Shown one piece after another: positions 1 to 8,608 of a stretch of 64,000 nt of DNA. Position 1 is the stretch's first letter, and the number at the start of each line of letters is the position of its first letter. Both the position numbers and the translations under genes were made by a program. The stretch is from contig NZ_JACHJJ010000029.1 of assembly GCF_014203605.1 (NCBI RefSeq), positions 1-64,000 of the forward strand, in the 5' to 3' direction. Origin of the DNA: Thiemannella venezuelensis. GTDB lineage: Bacteria > Actinomycetota > Actinomycetes > Streptosporangiales > Streptosporangiaceae. The notes beneath the pieces are model-generated. The model was not told the DNA's origin and did not search any database. It saw only the letters and a program-made list of their open reading frames with translations.

Positions 1-564
1 GTGTTGATGGATGTGGGTCAGGGGGTGCGGGCCGCGGTGGGGCATCTGGCGGGGTTGGGTCATGGGCGGGTGGTGTTGTTGTCGGGGCCGGAGGGTTCCT
101 GGACCAGCGAGGAGATGCACGCCGCCGCCACCGCCGCCGCCGCCGAGTACGGAGTGGAGCTGACCGTGCTCCGGCCGAACGCGCCGACCGAGCAGGGCGG
201 GCTGGCGGTGGCGGGCGCGGTGGCGGCGTCGGGGGCGTCGGGGGTGTTGTGCTACAACGACCTGGTCGCGCTGGGCCTGATCGAGGGTCTGCGCGAGCGG
301 GGTCTGGACGTGCCCGGTGACGTGAGCGTGATCGGTGTGGACGACAGTCTGCCCGGCCGGCTGAACCGGCCGAAGCTGACGACGATCACGATGCCGACCG
401 CGGCGGCCGGGCGGATGGCGGTCGACCTGCTGCTGGCCGCCGTCAGCGCCGGAGACTCCGGCACGCCCACGCTGGCCCGGCTGGAGACCCACCTGGTCGT
501 GCGCGAGTCCACCGGCGCCGCCGCCCGCGTCACCGCCGAGCCCCAGCCGAGCCTGCCCCGGTAG
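1..564 (+). CDS. LacI-family transcriptional regulator, C-terminal part
   Basis: The frame is open at the window edge, so only the last 187 residues are visible. They match the C-terminal sugar-binding core of LacI/GalR regulators: an ARAAVGHL-like helix followed by GHGRVVLLSGP, then SGVLCYNDLVALGL, then DVPGDVSVIGVDD and LTTITMPTAAAGRMAVDLL. The N-terminal helix-turn-helix lies upstream of the window. The target operon cannot be told from here; the next genes downstream are a sulfur operon with its own leader, so they are not an obvious target. A GC-rich hairpin follows the stop codon. Confidence 0.88.
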   Translation: MLMDVGQGVRAAVGHLAGLGHGRVVLLSGPEGSWTSEEMHAAATAAAAEYGVELTVLRPNAPTEQGGLAVAGAVAASGASGVLCYNDLVALGLIEGLRERGLDVPGDVSVIGVDDSLPGRLNRPKLTTITMPTAAAGRMAVDLLLAAVSAGDSGTPTLARLETHLVVRESTGAAARVTAEPQPSLPR

Positions 565-578
565 CGGGGGCCGGCCCG

Positions 579-606
579 GTCCGGACGCCGTTCCCGGCGT
601 GCGGAC
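579..606 (+). terminator. Hairpin after the LacI gene
   Basis: Twelve-base arms (GTCCGGACGCCG and CGGCGTGCGGAC) pair with one mismatch around a TTCC loop, 15 bases after the LacI stop. There is no U-tract, which is normal for high-GC actinomycete terminators. Confidence 0.5.
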
Positions 607-826
607 GGGCCCGTACGCGGCGCTCCGGGCGGCGCCGCCCGCCTCCGCCCGGGAACCGGGCTTCGCGCCGGGACTCCGGCAGGTGGCCGCGTCGTCCCAC
701 GCCGCCGTCCTCTCGTCGAGCGGCACGAGACTCCGGTGGTCCGCGCCCGCCCAACCCGTGACACCGGGCCCTCGGCCGGGACCGGGACGGTTCCGGACCT
801 ATTTCATGTAAAACCAGTAGGAAAGA

Positions 827-856
827 TTGACTTAGTCCCCCGGGAGGCCCTAGGTT
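827..856 (+). promoter_or_regulatory. Promoter for a leaderless sulfur-operon transcript
   Basis: TTGACT (827-832) and TAGGTT (851-856) form a -35/-10 pair with an 18-base spacer. The -10 box ends only 6 bases before the ATG of the leader peptide at 863, so transcription should start at or next to that ATG and the leader mRNA would be leaderless. This is inferred from spacing; no start site has been mapped. Confidence 0.55.
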
Positions 857-862
857 CGAGGC

Positions 863-937
863 ATGAGCCAGGGGACCTACCTCACGCGCCGCCCGCACGT
901 GGACTTCGGCCACGTCGCCAGCGCGCAGTGTCGCTGA
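863..937 (+). CDS. Cysteine-type leader peptide (24 aa)
   Basis: A 24-codon frame reads MSQGTYLTRRPHVD, continues through FGHVASA and ends QCR before TGA. This is the pattern of the short leader peptides (LTRR-H-V-D, ending in a Cys codon near the stop) that precede sulfur-assimilation and sulfur-uptake genes in many actinobacteria. The penultimate codon is Cys (TGT), so ribosome stalling when Cys-tRNA is scarce is the likely sensor. There is no Shine-Dalgarno sequence; the promoter just upstream suggests leaderless translation. It lies 182 bases before the substrate-binding protein gene, with a strong hairpin between them. The family match is strong; the mechanism here is inferred. Confidence 0.8.
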   Translation: MSQGTYLTRRPHVDFGHVASAQCR

Positions 938-1056
938 CCGCGGATCTCCAGCGTCCACCGCATCCGCCGAGGGCGTACGGCCACAGGCCGCACCGGCACC
1001 CTCGTCCTCCTCGCGTGGCCGACGACGTCCACGCCCCTTCGCGCAACAGTTCCCCC

Positions 1057-1096
1057 GGCATGCCTCGCCCGCGGCAGGGCGCCGCGCGAGCATGCC
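1057..1096 (+). promoter_or_regulatory. Attenuator-like hairpin upstream of the sulfur ABC genes
   Basis: GGCATGCCTCG on the left pairs with CGAGCATGCC on the right (one bulged base), and the inner segments CGCGGC/GCCGCG extend the stem around an AGGG-containing loop. The hairpin ends just before the start region of the substrate-binding protein gene. With the Cys-ending leader upstream it is a good candidate for the regulated element (termination or translation block). It has no U-tract, so the mode of action cannot be decided from sequence. Confidence 0.5.
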
Positions 1097-1119
1097 CTTC
1101 CTCCATGAGGACCACTTCC

Positions 1120-2139
1120 GTGATCAGAACCAGACACGCCCTCGTCTCCGTCCTGCTGGCCGCCTCCCTCGCCGCCTGCGGATCGGCCTCCGGAGCCGCC
1201 AGGCCCGGGGGACAGGAGGTGACCGAGCTGCGCTACCAGGGCAGCGCCGGCGCCGTCACCTTCCCTGAGCTGGCCCAGGAGCTCGGCTACCTCGGAGACC
1301 TCAGGCTCACATGGGTCGGCAACACCGTCTCCGGCCCGCAGGACATCCAGTCGGCGGCCACCGGCCAGACCGACTTCGGCGGGGCCTTCAACGGCGCCGT
1401 CATCAAGCTCGTCGCCGCCAAGGCCCCGATCAAGGCCGTGGTCGGCTACTACGGCAGCGACGAGGACAGCTACATCGGCTACTACGTCGCGGACGGGTCG
1501 CCGATCAAGGGACCCCGCGACCTGATCGGCAAGAAGATCGGGGTCAACACCCTCGGCGCCCACCTGGAGGCCGTGCTCAAGGAGTACCTCAAGCGCGGCG
1601 GCCTGACCCCGGACGAGATCGGCAGGGTCGAGCTGGTCGTCGTGCCGCCGGCCAACACCGAGCAGGCGCTGCGGCAGGGGCGGATCGACGTGGCCGCGCT
1701 CTCGGGCGTCCTGCGGGACAAGGCCCTGGAGCGCGGAGGCATCCACCCCCTGCTCAAGGACATCGACCTGTTCGGCTCCTTCACCGCCGGCAGCGTCGTG
1801 CTCCGCGAGGACTTCATCGAGGACAACCCGAACACCACGAGGACGTTCGTGGAGGGCTTCGCCAAGGCCGTCGAGTGGACCCAGACGCACTCCCGCGACG
1901 AGGTGATCGCCAAGTACAGGGAGATCATCGCCAAGCGCGGGCGCAACGAGGACGCAACGACCGTCGGCTTCTGGAAGAGCAGCGGCGTGCGCGGCAGAGG
2001 CGGCGTGATCGACGCCGGGGAGTTCCAGACCTGGATCGAGTGGCTGGAACGCGAGGGAGAGATCAGGCCTGGCCAGGTCAAGGCATCCGACCTGTACACC
2101 AACGAGTTCAACCCCTTCGGGAACGGGAGCGCCTCGTGA
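1120..2139 (+). CDS. Sulfonate/organosulfur ABC transporter, substrate-binding lipoprotein
   Basis: This is a periplasmic-type binding protein of the SsuA/TauA/NMT1 family. The first residues form a lipoprotein signal with the lipobox LAAC, so the mature protein is tethered outside the membrane. The body shows TELRYQGSAG, a GAFNGAVIKLVAAKAPIKAV segment and IGVNTLGAHLEAVLKEYL, all typical of the family. I chose the GTG at 1120 because GAGGA lies 8 bases upstream; the in-frame ATG at 1105 has no ribosome site and would lengthen the signal by five residues. It begins an operon with ATPase (overlap 2136-2139), permease, monooxygenase and flavin reductases, so the ligand is probably an organosulfur compound such as a sulfonate. 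The exact substrate is unknown. Confidence 0.85.
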   Translation: MIRTRHALVSVLLAASLAACGSASGAARPGGQEVTELRYQGSAGAVTFPELAQELGYLGDLRLTWVGNTVSGPQDIQSAATGQTDFGGAFNGAVIKLVAAKAPIKAVVGYYGSDEDSYIGYYVADGSPIKGPRDLIGKKIGVNTLGAHLEAVLKEYLKRGGLTPDEIGRVELVVVPPANTEQALRQGRIDVAALSGVLRDKALERGGIHPLLKDIDLFGSFTAGSVVLREDFIEDNPNTTRTFVEGFAKAVEWTQTHSRDEVIAKYREIIAKRGRNEDATTVGFWKSSGVRGRGGVIDAGEFQTWIEWLEREGEIRPGQVKASDLYTNEFNPFGNGSAS

Positions 2140-3035
2140 GCGCGCACGGCCGGGCAGGCCGTCGCGGGACGGGCGCCGGACGGGGCGCCGTGGAGCAGGG
2201 CGCGTCAGCCGTCCCCGGGCACGGCGCCCCCGCCGCGCGGCCGGCGAAGATCGGCATCCGGGACGTCGGCAAGACCTTCCGGGTCAGGGGATCCGACCGG
2301 CCGTTCACCGCGGTCGACGGCATCGACCTGGACGTCCGCGAGGGGGAGTTCCTGACCCTCGTCGGCCCGAGCGGGTGCGGCAAGTCCACACTGCTCGACC
2401 TGGTCGCCGGCCTCACCGCGCCGACCCGCGGCGAGATCCTCATCGACGGCCGCGCCGTCGACGGCCCCGGCCTGGACCGGGGGATCGTCTTCCAGCAGTA
2501 CGCCCTGTTCCCCTGGCGCACGGCCCTGGCCAACATCGAGTTCGGGCTGGAGGCGAAGGCCGTACCGAGGAAGGAGCGGCGTGAGCGGGCCCGGCACTAC
2601 CTGGACCTGGTCGGGCTGGACGGCTTCGGGCAGCGCTACCCGCACGAGCTGTCGGGCGGCATGCGCCAGCGCGTGGCCATCGCCCGCAGCCTGGCCTTCG
2701 ACCCGGACGTGCTGCTGATGGACGAGCCGTTCGCCGCGCTCGACGCCCAGACCCGTGAATCGCTTCAGGAGGAGCTGCTGCGCATCTGGGAGAAGACGGG
2801 CAAGACGGTGGTGTTCATCACCCACGGCATCGACGAGGCCATCTACCTGGGGCAGCGGGTCGCGGTGATGACCTCCAGACCCGGCCGGATCAAGCGGGTG
2901 ATCGACGTGGCGTTCGACTCGCGCGAGGGCGACCTGCGCGCGGACCCGCGCTTCGGCGAGTACCGCCACCACATCTGGACCCTGCTGCGCGACGAGGTCG
3001 CCGTGGCCCAGGAACAGGAGCGGACCATTGGCTGA
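2136..3035 (+). CDS. Sulfonate-type ABC transporter, ATP-binding protein
   Basis: This 299-residue ATPase belongs to the SsuB/TauB/NrtD family and powers the importer encoded by its neighbours. Visible motifs are Walker A GPSGCGKS (residues 77-84), Q-loop IVFQQYALFPW, signature LSGGMRQR, Walker B LLMDEP and the H-loop FITHGIDEA. The first 35 residues are a Gly/Ala/Arg-rich extension not usual in the family. The GTG start overlaps the previous stop (GTGA) and has GGGAG upstream. It overlaps the permease gene by 8 bases, so the ABC genes are translationally coupled. Confidence 0.92.
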   Translation: MSAHGRAGRRGTGAGRGAVEQGASAVPGHGAPAARPAKIGIRDVGKTFRVRGSDRPFTAVDGIDLDVREGEFLTLVGPSGCGKSTLLDLVAGLTAPTRGEILIDGRAVDGPGLDRGIVFQQYALFPWRTALANIEFGLEAKAVPRKERRERARHYLDLVGLDGFGQRYPHELSGGMRQRVAIARSLAFDPDVLLMDEPFAALDAQTRESLQEELLRIWEKTGKTVVFITHGIDEAIYLGQRVAVMTSRPGRIKRVIDVAFDSREGDLRADPRFGEYRHHIWTLLRDEVAVAQEQERTIG

Positions 3036-3981
3036 CACGCTCACCCCGGCCCGCGGCGCGGGGCCCTCCGGTGGCACGGCCGGAGACGGCGGGGAGAACG
3101 CGGACGGGACACGGCCCGCCGGCCGCGCGGTCCCGGGGACCGGATCCGCGCGGGGCGACGCCCCCACCGCCGACGACAGGGCCACCAACTTCTTCAGGAC
3201 CGTCGCGGGGACGCGGACCTCGGTGGCGTCCCGGCTGGTCACGGGGGTCAACCGGTCGCTGGCGCTCGTGCTGCTGGCCGGGGTCTGGGAGGTGCTGCCC
3301 CGGACGGGAGCGGTCGACCCGGTGTTCGTGCCGCCCCTGTCGGAGGTCCTGCTCGCCTGGTACGACCTGCTGCTCGACGGCCGGCTGGCCGAGCACTTCC
3401 AGGCCTCGCTGACCCGCTCCTTCAGCGGGTTCGGCCTGGCGATCGTGCTGGCCATCCCGCTCGGGCTGGCCATCGGCTGGTACCGGCCGGTCGCCGACTT
3501 CCTCAGCCCGGTGCTGGAGCTGTTCCGCAACACCTCGGCCGTGGCCCTGCTGCCGGTCTTCATCCTGATCTTCGGCCTGGGGGAGACCTCGAAGATCGTC
3601 TTCGTGTTCTACGCCTGCGCCTGGCCGATCCTGCTGAACACCGTCAGCGGCGTCAGGACCGTGGAACCGCTGCTGGTCAAGTCGGCCCGGTCCATGGGAC
3701 TCGGCCCGGTCAGGCTGTTCCAGAAGGTGATCCTTCCGGCGGCCGTACCGACCGTCTTCACCGGCATCCGGCTGGCCGGCGCCTACTCCATCCTCGTGCT
3801 GATCTTCGCCGAGATGGTCGGGGCCAAGGCCGGGCTCGGCTACCTCATCCAGGACTCCCAGTTCAGCTTCCGCATCCCCGACATGTACGCCGGGATCATC
3901 ACGATCTCCGCGCTCGGCCTGCTGTTCAACCTGCTCCTGCTCGGCGTGGAGCGCCGTTTCTCGACGTGGAGGACCACCTGA
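3028..3981 (+). CDS. Sulfonate-type ABC transporter, permease
   Basis: This is a BPD-type inner-membrane permease of the SsuC/TauC family, 317 residues. About 65 residues at the N-terminus are Gly/Pro/Ala-rich and look disordered. Several hydrophobic helices follow. The EAA-like cytoplasmic loop (KSARSMGLGPVRLFQKVILPAAVP) that contacts the ATPase is clear. The start is TTG with GGAACAGGAG 8 bases upstream, inside the end of the ATPase gene. The stop overlaps the monooxygenase start (TGATG). Confidence 0.9.
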   Translation: MADTLTPARGAGPSGGTAGDGGENADGTRPAGRAVPGTGSARGDAPTADDRATNFFRTVAGTRTSVASRLVTGVNRSLALVLLAGVWEVLPRTGAVDPVFVPPLSEVLLAWYDLLLDGRLAEHFQASLTRSFSGFGLAIVLAIPLGLAIGWYRPVADFLSPVLELFRNTSAVALLPVFILIFGLGETSKIVFVFYACAWPILLNTVSGVRTVEPLLVKSARSMGLGPVRLFQKVILPAAVPTVFTGIRLAGAYSILVLIFAEMVGAKAGLGYLIQDSQFSFRIPDMYAGIITISALGLLFNLLLLGVERRFSTWRTT

Positions 3982-5326
3982 TGCCCACCCGCACGCTGCA
4001 CCTGAACGCCTTCCTCATGGGCGTCGGCCACCACGAGGCGGCCTGGCGCCACCCGCGCACCGAGCCCGCCCGCCTCAACGACGTCCGCCACTACCAGCAA
4101 CTGGCCCGGATCGCCGAGCGGGGCAGGCTCGACTCGCTCTTCCTCGCCGACGGCCTCGCCCTGCAGGGCGACGTACGGCACAACGCGATCGGCGGCCTCG
4201 AACCCCTCACGCTGCTGTCGGCGCTGGCCGCGGTCACCGACCGCATCGGCCTGATCGCGACCGTCTCCACCACCTACAACGAGCCGTTCCACGTGGCCCG
4301 CAAGTTCGCCTCGCTGGACCACATCAGCGGAGGCCGGGCCGGCTGGAACATCGTCACCTCGGCCGGTGAGGCCGAGGCGCACAACTTCGGCACCGAGCGT
4401 CCCGCGCACGCCGACCGCTACGCCAGGGCGACCGAGTTCCTGGAGGTGGTCACCGGGCTCTGGGACGGCTGGGAGGACGGCGCCGTGGTGGGAGACCGCC
4501 GCGCGGGCGTCTACGCCGACACGGGGAGGATCCACGCGCTCGACCACGACGGCGCCCACTTCCGGGTCCGAGGGCCGCTCACCACCTCGCGTCCGCCGCA
4601 GGGCCACCCGCTCCTGGTCCAGGCCGGCTCCTCGGAGGACGGCAAGGAGTTCGCCGCCCGCCACGCCGAGGCGGTCTTCACCGCCCAGCAGACCCTGGCC
4701 GGGGCCCGGGAGTTCTACGCCGACCTCAAGGGCCGCCTGGCCCGGTACGGCAGGCACGGGGACGAGCTGCTGGTCCTGCCCGGCATCTCCCCGATCATCG
4801 GCTCCACCGAGCGGGAGGCACTCCGGCTGGAGAAGGAGCTGGAGGACCTCGTCATCCCCGCGTACGGCCTGGCCCAGCTCTCGAACATGACCGGCATCGA
4901 ACTGTCGCACGACGATCTGGACCGGCCGCTGCCGGACGTCCCGGTCGAGACGGAAGGGGCGCAGAGCCGCCGCAAGCTGGTCATCGACCTCGCCCGGCGG
5001 GAGAACCTGACCGTCAGGCAACTGCTGTCCCGGCTGGCGGGCGGACGGGGGCACCGGGTCGTGGCCGGCACCCCCGAGCAGATCGCCGACGAGATCCAGG
5101 CCTGGTTCACCGGTGGCGCGGCCGACGGCTTCAACATCATGCCGCCCGTCCTGCCCGGCGGATTGGAGGACTTCGTCGACCACGTCGTGCCGGAACTGCA
5201 GATCAGAGGCCTGTTCCGGACCGAGTACGAGGGCCGCACGCTGCGCGAGCACTACGGCCTGGCCCGGCCCGCCTCCCGCCACGCGCGTCCGGCGGCGGCC
5301 GGGCGGCTGGAGACGGCGGTGGCCTC

Positions 5327-5330
<4 letters not shown>
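3981..5330 (+). CDS. FMNH2-dependent monooxygenase (NtaA/SnaA/DszA family)
   Basis: This 449-residue flavin-dependent monooxygenase of the bacterial-luciferase superfamily resembles nitrilotriacetate and dibenzothiophene-sulfone monooxygenases. Signs are the N-terminal LHLNAFLMGVGHHEAAWRHP, a LDSLFLADG strand, TYNEPFHVARKFASLDHISG, GRAGWNIVTSAG and the late VAGTPEQIADEIQAWFTGGA. Such enzymes need FMNH2 from a separate reductase, and two reductase genes follow directly. With the ABC importer upstream it probably cleaves a C-S (or C-N) bond of the imported compound to release sulfur; the Cys-type leader supports sulfur. The ATG at 3981 overlaps the permease stop and has GGAGGA 8 bases upstream. 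Confidence 0.88.
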
Positions 5331-5916
<586 letters not shown>

Positions 5917-5920
<4 letters not shown>

Positions 5921-6507
5921 CGGAGACCGTTCCGGGGCTCCTCCGGGGGCGGCCCGCGGATCACGGCGCCGACCTGCGGGAAGGCCGCGCCGCCCGCCGG
6001 TCCGGCGACCACGGGCCGGGCCGGTCCGTGGACGGCGGCGCCTTCCGGCGGGCTCTCGCCGTCCACGCCGCGGGCGTCGTCGTGATCACCGCGCAGAGCG
6101 GGGGCGTGCCCGCGGGGATGACCGCGACCTCGTTCTCCTCGGTCAGCCTCGACCCGCCCCTGGTCGCCTTCTATGTCGACCAGGACTCCACCACCTGGCC
6201 CCGGCTGCGGGCGGCCGACCACTTCGCGGTCAACATCCTGGGCAGTGACCAGGCCGAGCTGGCGGCGCGCTTCGCAGGCAGGGGCGTCGACCGCTTCGCC
6301 GCCCCCACCCGCTGGAGCCCCGGGCCGCTCGGGGCGCCGCTGCTGCGGGACGTCTCCGCGCACCTGGTCTGCCTGCCGTACGAGACGACCGCCGTGGGCG
6401 ACCACATCCTGGTCGTGGGCCTGGTCGCGGAGGCGGTCGTGCACGGCCCGGGCCGCCCCCTCCTGTATCACCAGGGCCGGTTCGGCCGTTTCATCCCCCA
6501 CCCCTGA
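5917..6507 (+). CDS. Flavin reductase family protein (HpaC-like split-barrel)
   Basis: This 196-residue protein belongs to the FMN-binding split-barrel flavin reductases. After about 45 disordered residues come FRRALAVHAAGVVVITA, PAGMTATSFSSVSLDPPLVAFYVD (the core FMN-binding signature), HFAVNILGSDQAELAARFA and a C-terminal LLYHQGRFGRF. It is a second, unrelated reductase for the same operon and probably provides reduced flavin to the monooxygenase. The ATG overlaps the previous stop (ATGA). A perfect 15-bp hairpin terminates the operon downstream. Confidence 0.88.
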
Positions 6508-6547
6508 CCGGCCGCGCCCGCCGGGCGGCCGGCGGGCGCGGAACCGG

Positions 6548-6581
6548 CCCCTGCGGCCCGGCCTCCGCCGGGCCGCAGGGG
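6548..6581. terminator. Bidirectional terminator between convergent genes
   Basis: CCCCTGCGGCCCGGC and its exact reverse complement form a 15-bp stem with a CTCC loop, between the flavin reductase stop and the convergent VOC gene stop. It can serve both strands. Confidence 0.8.
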
Positions 6582-6582
6582 A

Positions 6583-6969
6583 CTACTTGTGGTGCACGAT
6601 CTGGATCAGGTTGCCGCAGGTGTCGTCCAGGACCGCGGTGGTGACCGGGCCCATCTCCAGCGGCTCCTGGGTGAAGCGCACCCCGAGCCCGCGCAGCCGG
6701 TCGAACTCGGCGTGCACGTCGTCCACGGCGAAGGCGGTGGCCGGGATGCCGTCGTCGGCCAGCGCGGCCTTGTACGGCTTGACGGCGGGGTGGCCGTCGG
6801 GCTCCAGCAGCAGTTCGGTGCCGTCGGGGTCGTCCGGTGAGACGACGGTCAGCCACCGGTCCTCGCCCACCGGAACCTCGGTCTTCTTCACGAAGCCCAG
6901 CACGTCGGTATAGAAGCGCAGGGCCTTGTCCTGGTCGTCGACGAAGACGCTGGACAGGTGGATCCTCAT
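6583..6969 (-). CDS. VOC (glyoxalase/bleomycin-resistance) family protein
   Basis: This 128-residue single VOC domain reads MRIHLSSVFVDDQDKALRFY, then DVLGF, GTELLLEP and a late CGNLIQIVH, with two βαβββ repeats. These domains use His and Glu metal ligands (H4 and the Glu in ELLLEP are candidates) to bind small molecules or isomerise adducts; the substrate is unknown. GGAGGGAACCCC lies before the ATG. The start overlaps the stop of the ArsR gene (ATGA), so the two form a two-gene operon that ArsR probably controls. Confidence 0.85.
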   Translation of the reverse strand: MRIHLSSVFVDDQDKALRFYTDVLGFVKKTEVPVGEDRWLTVVSPDDPDGTELLLEPDGHPAVKPYKAALADDGIPATAFAVDDVHAEFDRLRGLGVRFTQEPLEMGPVTTAVLDDTCGNLIQIVHHK

Positions 6970-7259
6970 GGGGTTCCCTCCGGTGTGTCGGGCCTGAGCC
7001 ACCGGGTCACGATGTGCTCCAGGGGCCCGGTGTTCAGGTCGTGGAACTTGTAGCGGCCCTGGCGCCGCGAACGGACCAGATCCGCCGATTCCAGCACGGC
7101 CAGGTGCTGGCTGATCGCCTGGCGGGACAGCCCCAGGCCGTGCCTGACGGCCAGCCGCGTGCAGATCTCGAACAGGGTCTGGCCGTTCCGCTCCGCCAGC
7201 TCATCGAGGATGCGCCGGCGGGTGGGGTCGGCCAGTGCCTTGAAGACGTCCTCCGCCAC
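6966..7259 (-). CDS. ArsR-family winged-helix repressor
   Basis: This 97-residue regulator starts VAEDVFKALADPTRRRILD and contains the recognition region LSRQAISQHLAVLESADLV, then RRQGRYKFHDLN. I see no CxC-type metal-binding motif in the DNA-binding helix, so it is likely a non-metal ArsR protein of the kind often found with VOC or SRPBCC genes. The GTG at 7259 is the usual family start; the longer ATG start at 7295 would place the operator inside the gene. A perfect palindrome lies 10 bases upstream, suggesting autorepression of itself and the VOC gene. Confidence 0.9.
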   Translation of the reverse strand: MAEDVFKALADPTRRRILDELAERNGQTLFEICTRLAVRHGLGLSRQAISQHLAVLESADLVRSRRQGRYKFHDLNTGPLEHIVTRWLRPDTPEGTP

Positions 7260-7268
7260 GTCTCCACT

Positions 7269-7292
7269 ATATGCAAGTAGCGACTTGCATAT
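7269..7292. promoter_or_regulatory. Operator palindrome for the ArsR/VOC operon
   Basis: ATATGCAAGT and ACTTGCATAT form a perfect 10-bp inverted repeat with a 4-base spacer, ending 9 bases before the ArsR GTG. It is AT-rich in a GC-rich genome and sits where the -10 box should be, as expected for an autoregulated ArsR repressor. Confidence 0.8.
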
Positions 7293-7439
7293 CAAGGCGG
7301 CGCTCCCGCGCCGCCCGGTCGAGGGGCCGGGCTCCGGGCGGCCCGGCGGGGAGGCGGGATGCGGGCCCGCGCCGGCCCCGGCGCGGCGTGCGCGGGAGTG
7401 GCCGTGCCCCGGAGGCGGGCCGCGAAGTACGATCGTTCA

Positions 7440-7976
7440 ATGACCGAAATGACCGAAACCTCGCCCGGCTGGCTTGCTCCCGACGAGCTGGAGGCGGCAC
7501 GCGCGCGGATGCCGATCCTCTACATCGACGCCGTCCCCGTGCGGGTCGACGACGCCGGAGTGGTCACGCGCGTCGGCCTGCTGCTGCGCATCGGATCGGG
7601 CGGGAAGGTCAGCCGGGCTCTGGTGTCCGGGCGCGTGCTCCACCATGAGCGCGTCCGCGACGCGCTCATGCGCCATCTGGAGAAGGACCTCGGCCCCGTG
7701 GCGCTGCCCCGGGTCCCGGCCTCCCCGCAGCCGTTCACCATCGCCGAGTACTTCCCGACGCAGGGCGTCACGCCGTACCACGACCCCCGGCAGCACGCGG
7801 TCTCGCTGGCGTACGTCGTCCCGGTCGCGGGGGACTGCCGCCCCCGCCAGGACGCCCTCGACCTCGTCTGGTTCACGCCCCAGGAGGCCGCGTCACCGCT
7901 GGTGCAGCAGGAGATGACCGGCGGGCAGGGAGTCCTGCTGAAGCAGGCGCTGGCACACGTCGGCTGCCTTCCTTGA
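7440..7976 (+). CDS. DUF4916 / Nudix-like protein
   Basis: This 178-residue protein matches the actinobacterial DUF4916 family: SPGWLAPDELEAARARMPIL, YIDAVPVRVDDAGVVTRVGL and FTIAEYFPTQGVTPYHDPRQ. The fold is Nudix-like, but the Nudix box is degenerate: in the segment from GRVLHHE to RHLEKDLG, the usual REUxEE pattern reads RHLEKD, so key metal-binding glutamates are replaced. It may bind rather than hydrolyse nucleotides. The ATG at 7440 fits the family start. It stands alone, convergent with the STAS gene. Confidence 0.8.
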   Translation: MTEMTETSPGWLAPDELEAARARMPILYIDAVPVRVDDAGVVTRVGLLLRIGSGGKVSRALVSGRVLHHERVRDALMRHLEKDLGPVALPRVPASPQPFTIAEYFPTQGVTPYHDPRQHAVSLAYVVPVAGDCRPRQDALDLVWFTPQEAASPLVQQEMTGGQGVLLKQALAHVGCLP

Positions 7977-7993
7977 CCTCCCGGGCGGTCGCG

Positions 7994-8368
7994 TCACGGT
8001 GAGGAGACCCGGCGCAGCGCCTCGGCGGTGCCCGCGTGGATCTCGAACGCGTTCCGCAGGCCGGTGATGCTCAGCACCCGGGCCACCACATCGGAGAGCT
8101 CGCTGAGCATGAAGCGCATCCCGGCCCGCTGGCTGCGCTTCATCGTCGACAGGAGCTCGCCCAGGCCCGTCGAGTCGCAGAAGTCCAGCCCGCTCATGTC
8201 GATGATCAGTGCGCGGGTCCCGGGGCGCTCCCAGAGGGGCCGGAGGTGGTCGCGCAGGACCGGCGTGGAGCGCAGGTCCAGCTCGCCGCTGAGATGGACG
8301 ACGACCGCGTCTCCGTGCTCGGTGCACGAGACGGCGAACGCCGGGCCACGGGCGGGGTCGAACAGCAT
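7994..8368 (-). CDS. STAS-domain anti-sigma factor antagonist
   Basis: This 124-residue protein has a SpoIIAA-type STAS domain: AVVVHLSGELDLRSTPVLRD, then ALIIDMSGLDFCDSTGLGEL. The serine of CDST is the residue normally phosphorylated by a partner RsbW-like kinase, and the unphosphorylated protein releases a sigma factor. No kinase or sigma gene lies next to it. The ATG at 8368 (or GTG at 8371) has AGGACGCACC upstream; a longer GTG start at 8404 is possible. Confidence 0.87.
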   Translation of the reverse strand: MLFDPARGPAFAVSCTEHGDAVVVHLSGELDLRSTPVLRDHLRPLWERPGTRALIIDMSGLDFCDSTGLGELLSTMKRSQRAGMRFMLSELSDVVARVLSITGLRNAFEIHAGTAEALRRVSSP

Positions 8369-8429
8369 CACGGTGCGTCCTAGGGGCGGGTGAGGGCAAT
8401 TCACCTTTTTTACCAGTGATTGCCACTAT

Positions 8430-8481
8430 TTGACCCCCTGTGGATGGTGCTCCACTTGACCCCCTGCGGATGGTGCTCCAC
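8430..8481 (+). repeat. 26-bp tandem repeat, possible IS21-type end remnant
   Basis: Two 26-base units (8430-8455 and 8456-8481) start TTGACCCCCTG and end GATGGTGCTCCAC, and differ at one base. Multiple short repeats with TTGACCCC cores are typical of IS21-family termini in actinobacteria, but no istA or istB gene is present, so this would be a leftover end. The IS assignment is inferred; the repeat itself is certain. It lies between the STAS gene and the RecQ gene. Confidence 0.6.
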
Positions 8482-8608
8482 GCCGCCGCAGCCGTTCACC
8501 GGCGTCACCGCCGACCGGTCGGCCCGGTCGCGGCGGGCGGTGGCGGATGCCGACTACGACGCCGGAGCGCGGGTAGCGGTCCTGTCCGCGCGGCGGAAGG
8601 CGGGGGAG

